A stretch of 64,000 nucleotides of DNA from an uncultured Oceanobacter sp. GTDB lineage: Bacteria; Pseudomonadota; Gammaproteobacteria; Pseudomonadales; Oceanobacteraceae. Made by a program: the position numbers and the translations under genes. The stretch lies in assembly GCA_913061185.1 (NCBI GenBank), contig CAJXTI010000005.1, forward strand, positions 1-64,000, given 5' to 3'. The notes beneath the pieces were generated by a model. The model saw nothing but the letters and a program-made list of their open reading frames with translations. It did not search any database and had not been told where the DNA came from. Numbering within the stretch: position 1 is the first letter of the stretch; every line of letters starts with the position of its first letter. Below, one piece after another: positions 57,693 through 64,000 of the stretch.

Positions 57693-59581
57693 CGATTGGT
57701 TGGACGACCACTAAACAGTCGATCAAGCGACGCATCAATACTGTCTGCACCGAGCTGATCCGATACATCAAATTCCCAGATACCGTTGTATTTTTCACGG
57801 GTCAGATCACGGGAGGTCTCAGCGTTATTAACAATGGTCGGACGTAAAAACACCATCAGATTACTTTTGACATGTTCGCTACTGGATGAGCGGAACAACC
57901 AGCCCAGCACCGGAATATCCCCCAGCCAAGGCACCTTGCTTTCACTCTCGATCACGTCATCACGAATCAGGCCGCCCAGGACGATGGTTTCCTGATTACC
58001 AGTCAGAATCATGGTTTTGATCGATCGTTTGTTAGTAATCAGATCCGCACTGCCCGACACCGAGGTGGCCGATACGGATTCTGCCGTAGCTTCCACTTCC
58101 AGACGAATATCCGTGCCGTCATGAATGTGTGGCTTCACTTTCAGCGTCACACCAACATCTTCACGGGTGATGGTGGTGAAAGGATTGGAATTGGTCGACG
58201 ACGACGTCGAGCCGGTAATAAACGGCACGTTCTGGCCGACAATGATTTCCGCTTCCTGGTTGTCCATGGTCATGATGCTGGGGGTCGACAGCAAGTTGGT
58301 ATTACTGTCACTCTGCAATGCCTGCAAGATCACGCCGAAGTCCAGCACACCGTTATTCTCACTGTAACCACCAACCGTCAGGCCACTGCCAATGGCACTG
58401 GCATACGACCCGGACGCAACACTGGTGGCGATGGTACTGAGCGACGGCCCGGCGTCGCTGAAATTAGTCATGGATACCGGATTATCCAGATCACCAGAAA
58501 CCCATTGCACGCCCAGTGCATCGTTCATATCACCCGTCACTTCAACAATCGCCGATTCAATCAACACCTGGGCACGGCGTACATCCAGTGACGCGACCAG
58601 TTCCTGAATCTCTTTCATCAATGACGGCTCGGCACGCACTACCAGGGCGTTCAGTTCTTCATCGGCGTGGATACCGACAGAACCCTTCACTTGCTGGGCA
58701 TCCTTGTCGTTACTGCTCACTTCACCCATCAGGTTTTTGAGCAGATCCGCCAGCTTGGTGGCATCGGCGTACTGCAGCCGAATCACCTGGGCACTGCCGC
58801 TGAAATAGGATGGCTGGTCAAGCTGCTCGATCAGATGGCGAATACGTTCGCGAGCCGTTTTTTCGCCTTTGATAATCAGCCGATTGCTGCGCTCATCGGC
58901 CACCACCCGAATACTGCCAGCGGTGTTGTTGTTATCGCCATTGCCCTGGGAAACCTTGGAGGGATCCAGGCTTTGTAACATGGTAACGACATTGCCGACC
59001 CAGGCTTCTTTGAGTTGCACCACTTCCAGTTCTTCACTGCCGGACTTATCGAGGCGATCGATAATCTGCTCGATGCGCTGAATGTTCATGGCATGATCTG
59101 AAATGATCAGCGCGTTGGCGGATTTGACCCCGGCCAGATGGCCGTATTTGGCCACCAATGGGCGCAAAATAGGCACCAGATCCAGTGCCGGTGTATTCTT
59201 GATCATGATCACCTTGGTGAGCATTTCCTGGCTGTCATTGGCCGATTGGGTGTTCAGGTCACGACCAACCTGTTTCACCTCGTTCTGTTGGACAATCAGC
59301 ACCACATCCCCGGCTGGTACGGCGGCATAACCGTGCACCTGCAACACCGACAGAAACAACTCATATACGCCGTTGGAATCCATCGCCTCACTGGTCAGGA
59401 CATTAACCTTGCCCTTGACGCGCGGATCGACCACAAAGCTTTTTCCGGTAATATCCGCCACCTGGCTGATAAAGGCGCCGATATCGGCTTCTTTCAGATT
59501 GATCTGCCAGCTCTCCTGAGCACTGACGGTGAAGCTCAGTGATAACAAGACAGCCACTACCCAATGTTTGAACACACCCAT
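57689..59581 (-). CDS. gspD: type II secretion system secretin GspD
   Basis: Outer-membrane secretin of the type II secretion machine. The 630 residues have a signal peptide (MGVFKHWVVAVLLSLSFTVSA), N0 domain (WQINLKEADIGAFISQVADITGKSFVVDPRVKG), N1-N3 domains to about residue 330, and the secretin core with GQNVPFITGS and VPWLGDIPVLGWLFR. No clear C-terminal S-domain. It lies 4 bp after gspC and gspN is upstream. The other gsp genes (E to M) are not in the window, so the set is split. The end overlaps the convergent maf. Confidence 0.95.
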   Translation of the reverse strand: MGVFKHWVVAVLLSLSFTVSAQESWQINLKEADIGAFISQVADITGKSFVVDPRVKGKVNVLTSEAMDSNGVYELFLSVLQVHGYAAVPAGDVVLIVQQNEVKQVGRDLNTQSANDSQEMLTKVIMIKNTPALDLVPILRPLVAKYGHLAGVKSANALIISDHAMNIQRIEQIIDRLDKSGSEELEVVQLKEAWVGNVVTMLQSLDPSKVSQGNGDNNNTAGSIRVVADERSNRLIIKGEKTARERIRHLIEQLDQPSYFSGSAQVIRLQYADATKLADLLKNLMGEVSSNDKDAQQVKGSVGIHADEELNALVVRAEPSLMKEIQELVASLDVRRAQVLIESAIVEVTGDMNDALGVQWVSGDLDNPVSMTNFSDAGPSLSTIATSVASGSYASAIGSGLTVGGYSENNGVLDFGVILQALQSDSNTNLLSTPSIMTMDNQEAEIIVGQNVPFITGSTSSSTNSNPFTTITREDVGVTLKVKPHIHDGTDIRLEVEATAESVSATSVSGSADLITNKRSIKTMILTGNQETIVLGGLIRDDVIESESKVPWLGDIPVLGWLFRSSSSEHVKSNLMVFLRPTIVNNAETSRDLTREKYNGIWEFDVSDQLGADSIDASLDRLFSGRPTNR

Positions 59582-59585
59582 ATCC

Positions 59586-60473
59586 TTAATTCAGCCTGTG
59601 GTTAACGGTGAAACGATCATTGCCGCGCTGTACTTCGATACGCACGCTATCGGTATTTTGCAAATCAGCCAACAGGCTCTGGTCACTGGCGGGGTCTCCG
59701 AGTGACTGGCCGTTGATCGACAACAGCAGATCACCTGGTCGGAGTTTGAACTGCATCAGCGGCGAACCGGGTTGCACCCGATAGCCCAAACCATCCCCTT
59801 GCGGCTCCAGCCCCATGCGTCCCAGCGCTTCAAGCGGATCATCTTTCAGTTCAGACGTCGCCAGATCGACAAATTCAGTGGCATTACGGATCTTGCCAAA
59901 ACGCTCCTTTAACGAACCGGAACGCCCGCTAGAGGCACTCGGGTTACCCCTGTCAGTATCGTCACGAGGGACAATCCGCACATCCGAGCCACGACTTGTC
60001 TGCTCGTCAAACTTGAGGGTTTCCAACTTGCCCACCGTATCCAGAATGACTTTGTCCGAATACACACCGGCCAGCCGGGTACGGCCTTGAACGGCATCCC
60101 CCATCCGATAAAATTCCCCAGCCCGACCCGCCGCAGAGATGATGGCACTGGAGTATTCCTCTCGCGAGGACTGATTAACTCCCAGCAGGGTCAGCTTCAG
60201 GCGGGTATCCGGTGCTTCCACTTCTTTTTGTACCACCACTGGAGCGACCGCCGTTGCTTCACCGAACAGGTGATAGGCTGCGGTTCCCCGCACATGACCA
60301 TCTGCCGCCTCAGCATTACCTTGAACGGGCGCTTTTAATACCAGCGGTGCCGGGGCGGCCACCAGCCACACCAGTTGTGCTGCCTGCCAGCTCAATAACA
60401 CCGTCAGCATCAGCTTGCCCGCCAGCAATATCCATTTTTGCCACAGCAACAGCTCTACCACATTCTTATCCAA
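59586..60473 (-). CDS. gspC: type II secretion system protein GspC
   Basis: Links the inner-membrane platform to the secretin GspD. The 295 residues have an N-terminal membrane helix (WILLAGKLMLTVLLSWQAAQLVWLV-like), the HR domain (TRLKLTLLGVNQSS, GDAVQGRTRLAGVYSDKVIL) and a C-terminal PDZ-like domain (GYRVQPGSPLMQFKLRPGDLLLSINGQSLGDPA). It overlaps or abuts gspD and is downstream of gspN. Confidence 0.93.
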   Translation of the reverse strand: MDKNVVELLLWQKWILLAGKLMLTVLLSWQAAQLVWLVAAPAPLVLKAPVQGNAEAADGHVRGTAAYHLFGEATAVAPVVVQKEVEAPDTRLKLTLLGVNQSSREEYSSAIISAAGRAGEFYRMGDAVQGRTRLAGVYSDKVILDTVGKLETLKFDEQTSRGSDVRIVPRDDTDRGNPSASSGRSGSLKERFGKIRNATEFVDLATSELKDDPLEALGRMGLEPQGDGLGYRVQPGSPLMQFKLRPGDLLLSINGQSLGDPASDQSLLADLQNTDSVRIEVQRGNDRFTVNHRLN

Positions 60474-60500
60474 ATCGACTGCTCCGAATCGGCGCCAAGG

Positions 60501-61262
60501 TTATAGAATCTTTCGTGACACTTCAAAAACCACGGTATCCACATCGGCTTTGTCTGGCCAGGTTTGCCCTAACACATCAAACATGCGACGTCGTATCGCC
60601 ACTCCACCCCAGCCATCCGGCTGGATGAACCCTTGTACCAGCTTCTGGCCTTCCATTGACGTCACATCCAGCACCGCACGTTCTTTATCCATACCCAGAG
60701 CCCCAACCAACATCGGCACCTCGGCCGTCACCCGTTTGCGTTGTACCGGAAAAGCCGCAGCACCACCACTGAAAACCAGGCGGCCACCCAGTGCGGTCAG
60801 CTGCCGGGTATCCAACTCAATCACGGCAGCCACATCATTGGCTTCGATGTTGCCAGACAGATCAATCTGCAATGGTTTCAGTAACGGCTTCAATAAATCA
60901 GTATCAACAAAACCGTCCAGCCCGGTGACATGTAACTGCTGATCGGCCTCCAAACGCACCAGACCATTCATTCGGATCGCAGGTGCTGTCAACGTCAAGT
61001 CAACTTCAGCCGCCGCCGTCAACAACGCCCAGGGCGACAACCGCCACTCCGCATCAATGGGGCCAAGTTGTCGTTGCTCGGCCTGGAGATGACCATGCCA
61101 GAGTGTGCCGGAAACTGACCGAACATCGACCGGTAAATTCCGCACATCAGGTTCCAGCATGCGCCAGACAAAGTGTAATGGCGCATTGATGGCCAGAAAT
61201 ACAAGAAAGGTAAACAGGCCGAGAAGCAGGTACCAGCGAGTTGCCCAAATGGCTGCAAACAT
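60501..61262 (-). CDS. gspN: type II secretion system protein GspN
   Basis: Accessory protein of the type II machine. The 253 residues have an N-terminal membrane segment (WYLLLGLFTFLVFLAINAPLHF) and periplasmic T2SSN-type sequence (VDVRSVSGTLWHGHLQAEQRQLGPIDAEWRL). It is the first gene of gspN-C-D; gspC follows 28 bp later. Confidence 0.88.
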   Translation of the reverse strand: MFAAIWATRWYLLLGLFTFLVFLAINAPLHFVWRMLEPDVRNLPVDVRSVSGTLWHGHLQAEQRQLGPIDAEWRLSPWALLTAAAEVDLTLTAPAIRMNGLVRLEADQQLHVTGLDGFVDTDLLKPLLKPLQIDLSGNIEANDVAAVIELDTRQLTALGGRLVFSGGAAAFPVQRKRVTAEVPMLVGALGMDKERAVLDVTSMEGQKLVQGFIQPDGWGGVAIRRRMFDVLGQTWPDKADVDTVVFEVSRKIL

Positions 61263-61436
61263 GATGATGATGGTATCCGTGTCGCTATAAATTGCGTGTC
61301 ATTCTACTGACAGGGCGCCGGAGTCTAAAGCGAAGTTATGACATCCATGTAACAATTACGCAGTGTATCGGTAACAAGTGTTCAGCTTGCGTCTGATAAA
61401 CCTTTCACCGCGTACCTCATTACCTCATAACACGAT

Positions 61437-61838
61437 TCACGCCACATCGTGCAACAAGCGCTGTTGCAGTGCGCGGTCTCCAGCGATCAGCCGTTCCTTT
61501 TGGGGTCGGCTCAACCGTTTCGCCCGGTATTCGACTTTCAGTGCCACCGACTTGCTCGGCAACAACCAGCTAAAATCCAACTGCAAGGGTGCCTTGCCTC
61601 GCAACGCCCGCGCAGCACGCACGCTACCGGAGTTGTGCTCGCGAAAGCGCCGAATCACATTCGTCGTAACGCCACAATACAAGGTGTTGTGGCGGGTACG
61701 AATAAAATACAAAAACCAGCCTGCGTCAGTGGCAGATTCAGTAACAGGTTTGATATCAGAGGAACCTTCTGCCAGGTTGACGTCATAATTTACCTGATCT
61801 GCCGGTATACTCAGTCGCGCTACACTGTTTGCTGCCAT
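61437..61838 (-). CDS. GIY-YIG nuclease-superfamily protein (YhbQ-like)
   Basis: A small protein with one GIY-YIG domain at its C-terminal end: GWFLYFIRTRHNTLYCGVTTNVIRRFREHNSG, then KSVALKVEYRAKRLSRPQKERLI. YhbQ-type proteins of this shape are linked to DNA repair. The first motif here is LYF-N10-YCG, a variant of GIY/YIG. A GTG at 61886 would give 149 residues but leaves only 24 bp to the divergent next gene, so I prefer the ATG at 61838. Confidence 0.78.
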   Translation of the reverse strand: MAANSVARLSIPADQVNYDVNLAEGSSDIKPVTESATDAGWFLYFIRTRHNTLYCGVTTNVIRRFREHNSGSVRAARALRGKAPLQLDFSWLLPSKSVALKVEYRAKRLSRPQKERLIAGDRALQQRLLHDVA

Positions 61839-61910
61839 AAAATCGGTATAAACCCCAAAGGTAATTGCGTTATCCACTATGGTCACTCACAGCCCGCCAA
61901 GGAGTTTTTA

Positions 61911-62627
61911 ATGCACCCAGGTCGCCCGCTGTTTCGCGAACCAGTCAGTGGCCTCACCCATCTTGCCGGTGCGCTGTTTGCCATTGTTGCGCTGTGCATT
62001 CTGAGTGTCCAGGCAACGCTACATGGCAGCATTTGGCATATTGTATCGTTCAGCGTATTTGGCACCACCATGCTGCTGATGTTTGCCAGCAGTGCGGTCT
62101 ATCACCTGTCATATGGTTCCGAGCAATGGATTGCCTGGCTCAAACGGATTGATCATATCGCCATTTTTTTACTGATCGCCGGTACTTATACGCCGGTTTG
62201 CCTGGTTCCTCTCCACGGCACCATTGGCTGGTGGCTGCTTGGCACCGTATGGTTACTGGCGCTGCTTGGCGTGGCGCTGAAGCTCTTCTGGATCACCGCA
62301 CCACGCTGGCTGTCTACGCTGGTGTATATCGCCATGGGCTGGCTGATCATAGTCGCTGCCCAGCCAGCGATAGAACGTATTCCAACCGATGCGTTGATCT
62401 GGCTGGCCTGTGGCGGTGGTTTCTATACCATAGGCGCGGTTATTTACGCCTGCAAATGGCCAAACCCCTGGCCTGACACCTTTGGCTTCCACGAAATCTG
62501 GCATTTATTTGTGATTGCTGGCGTATTCTGTCATTTTTGGGCCATTGCCTTTGGCCTCGCGGATTTACCCGTAGCAAACATCGCTCCGGCGATGTCTGCG
62601 GCATCCCATCCCGACACCACTGGCTGA
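61911..62627 (+). CDS. hemolysin III / PAQR family membrane protein (TrhA/YqfA-like)
   Basis: Inner-membrane protein with seven hydrophobic segments over 238 residues, starting MHPGRPLFREPVSGLTHLAGALFAI. The family signatures are GLTHLAGAL near the start, SAVYHLSYGSE and KRIDHIAIFLLIAGTYTP in the middle, and FGFHEIWHLFVIAGVFCHFWAI near the end; the His residues are those of the PAQR metal site. In E. coli TrhA acts in membrane energetics; it is not a proven toxin. AAGGAG precedes the ATG at 61911. arfB follows 24 bp later. Confidence 0.93.
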   Translation: MHPGRPLFREPVSGLTHLAGALFAIVALCILSVQATLHGSIWHIVSFSVFGTTMLLMFASSAVYHLSYGSEQWIAWLKRIDHIAIFLLIAGTYTPVCLVPLHGTIGWWLLGTVWLLALLGVALKLFWITAPRWLSTLVYIAMGWLIIVAAQPAIERIPTDALIWLACGGGFYTIGAVIYACKWPNPWPDTFGFHEIWHLFVIAGVFCHFWAIAFGLADLPVANIAPAMSAASHPDTTG

Positions 62628-62651
62628 CACTTTTATAACCAACAGAACGCC

Positions 62652-63092
62652 ATGACTGACTCCGAAACTGAACTGGAAATTTCCAGCCGCCTCTCCGTCC
62701 CGCTGTATCAGATCGAATTACTGGCCATCCGCGCTCAAGGGGCTGGGGGCCAGAATGTTAACAAGGTATCCAGCGCTATCCACCTGCGCTTTGATATTGG
62801 CGCATCGTCCTTGCCGGCCTATATCAAGGAACGCCTTGCCAATACCTCCGACAGTCGTATCAGCAAAGACGGTATTATTGTGATCAAGGCGCAGCAACAC
62901 CGCACCCAGGAAAAAAACCGTCAGGATGCGCTGGAGCGTCTGGCCGAGCTGATCCGCAAGGCAACCGTTGTCTTGCCACCCAGAGTCGCTACCCGACCCA
63001 CCCGTTCGTCACAGCGTAAACGGGTCGATCAGAAAACCCGGCGCGGGCAGATCAAAAACCTGCGCGGTAAAGTCGGCAAGGTCGATACCTAG
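62652..63092 (+). CDS. arfB: alternative ribosome-rescue factor / peptidyl-tRNA hydrolase ArfB
   Basis: Frees ribosomes stalled on truncated mRNA by hydrolysing peptidyl-tRNA. The 146 residues have the GGQ motif at residues 32-34 in GAGGQNVNKVSSAIHLRF, and a basic C-terminal tail (RPTRSSQRKRVDQKTRRGQIKNLRGK) that would enter the mRNA channel. Confidence 0.95.
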   Translation: MTDSETELEISSRLSVPLYQIELLAIRAQGAGGQNVNKVSSAIHLRFDIGASSLPAYIKERLANTSDSRISKDGIIVIKAQQHRTQEKNRQDALERLAELIRKATVVLPPRVATRPTRSSQRKRVDQKTRRGQIKNLRGKVGKVDT

Positions 63093-63186
63093 GAGTCTGT
63101 CAGTCCAGGGGGCGTTCTGCGGGTTTTGTTGGCCAGTAGGTCAATGGGCTTGCTTGGTGATGAGACAGTTCGAGTCACAACATGGT

Positions 63187-63206
63187 CACAGGCCCTGAGG
63201 CCTGTG
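63187..63206. terminator. hairpin after arfB
   Basis: CACAGGCC and GGCCTGTG pair around CTGA between the convergent genes. No T run. Confidence 0.4.
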
Positions 63207-63220
63207 CCACACAACACTCG

Positions 63221-64000
63221 TCAGAGTGATCGCGCCTTGCGGATCATGGCGTAGGAGGTCTGGATTTGCTGGGTTTTTTCTTTCGCCAAGCGCAGCATTT
63301 CTTCTGGCATACCACTGGCAGAGAGCTTGTCGGGGTGATTCTGGCTCATTAACCGTCGATAGGTTTTTTTCAGCGTTTCGTCATCAACATCAGACCGCAC
63401 GCCCAGTGTTTTATAAGCCTGCTCCAATTGCTGGCTTTGGCTGACACCGCCGTTACGCGCCTGAAACATGGCTGCTTCGATCCGTTCTTTGACCCGATCG
63501 ATCTGCGTCTGGCTAATACCCAGTACGTTACTGAGATGCTCAATCATGGCCCACTCTGCGGGTGACAACTCGCCATCGGCGTAACCGATGGTCATCACCA
63601 CTTCCAGAAACATCTGTGCCATCGGCAAGCTCAGTCGCGGCCGCAGCTGTTCCAGCTCGCTATCGAATGAAAACTCCGTGTCTTTACCTTCCTGAAACCA
63701 GGCAATCGCTTGCTGCCTGGCAGCGTCCTTGAGCTGCATCCGGTCCATAATAAAATTGGCAGCGGCAATTTCTTCCTCACTGACGCGGCTATCAGCCTTG
63801 GCAATCCGCCCCATGCAACGACACAGGGATGACACATACAGCTGGCGAACATCACCAGCACCGCCGGGGCGAGCCAGTGTCATTAACTGGCCACCCCAGG
63901 CATTTTCCAGGTTCTGGTCGAACATATGGCCTACAAATGCGCCTATCATCATGCCAAACGGGCCGCCGGTCATAAAACCGAGCATGCTGCCCATGGCTTT
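63221..64000 (-). CDS. DjlA-like co-chaperone (TerB and DnaJ domains), 5' end outside the window
   Basis: Inner-membrane anchored DnaJ-type partner of DnaK. The visible part begins in the N-terminal membrane segment (GSMLGFMTGGPFGMMIGAFVGHMFDQ), then a TerB-like domain (residues about 50-165) and a C-terminal J domain, where the HPD motif is seen as MSQNHPDKL. An ATG at 63994 is in frame, but DjlA proteins start further upstream (a short cytoplasmic or membrane lead before GKAMGS), so the real start is probably beyond the right edge. Confidence 0.88.
   Translation of the reverse strand, partial: KAMGSMLGFMTGGPFGMMIGAFVGHMFDQNLENAWGGQLMTLARPGGAGDVRQLYVSSLCRCMGRIAKADSRVSEEEIAAANFIMDRMQLKDAARQQAIAWFQEGKDTEFSFDSELEQLRPRLSLPMAQMFLEVVMTIGYADGELSPAEWAMIEHLSNVLGISQTQIDRVKERIEAAMFQARNGGVSQSQQLEQAYKTLGVRSDVDDETLKKTYRRLMSQNHPDKLSASGMPEEMLRLAKEKTQQIQTSYAMIRKARSL

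Noticed and set aside
1..64000. tRNA or rRNA genes
   Set aside because: I looked in each intergenic gap for cloverleaf-like or rRNA sequence and saw none.

Overview
The window is a 64 kb piece of a gammaproteobacterial chromosome of moderate GC. It lies closest to the Pseudomonas/Oceanospirillales/Marinobacter side of the class. The evidence is gene order and family content. leuS-lptE-holA, the ubiX/mpl pair, and trpE-trpG-trpD-trpC facing vfr, then an OsmC gene and speD, match gene sets known from pseudomonads. TonB receptors, DUF1302/DUF1329 proteins, a VolA/Pla-1-type lipoprotein lipase and tandem secreted alkaline phosphatases suggest a free-living, probably marine or lipid-using bacterium. 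Species assignment is inference. I see no rRNA, tRNA, CRISPR array, prophage or intact insertion sequence.

Layout. 1-11 kb: 5-oxoprolinase (cut by the left edge, with an in-frame 15-bp tandem repeat), a diheme cytochrome c, leuS-lptE-holA, three little-known genes, and a peroxiredoxin-glutaredoxin fusion. 11-20 kb: mpl-ubiX and two small genes, fbp, then a three-gene operon of TonB-dependent receptor, periplasmic binding protein and hybrid histidine kinase, and ppa. 20-25 kb: a short LOV photoreceptor divergent from a LitR-like MerR regulator that overlaps rsmC, then a second TonB-type receptor. 25-36 kb: speD, osmC, vfr, the trp genes, a HAD phosphatase, a ribosome-hibernation factor preceded by a possible small RNA, and an acyl-CoA dehydrogenase with a PsrA-like operator upstream. 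36-39 kb: a TIR-bounded 273-bp element next to a dispersed palindromic repeat, then comF, srkA and a small outer-membrane protein. 39-46 kb: lipase-DUF1302-DUF1329 operon. 46-57 kb: purU, a CBS protein, ppnN, a secreted His-tailed protein, two tandem alkaline phosphatases behind a Pho-box-like site, fumarase, a coiled-coil membrane protein, sodB. 57-64 kb: maf, gspN-gspC-gspD, a GIY-YIG protein, a hemolysin III family protein, arfB and a DjlA-like co-chaperone cut by the right edge.

The points most worth follow-up are: the LOV/LitR blue-light module; the receptor/binding-protein/kinase operon; the TIR element and its associated repeat, whose palindromic unit occurs three times here; the lipase/DUF1302/DUF1329 operon; the phosphatase pair with its Pho-box-like site; and several strong palindromes that look like operators.
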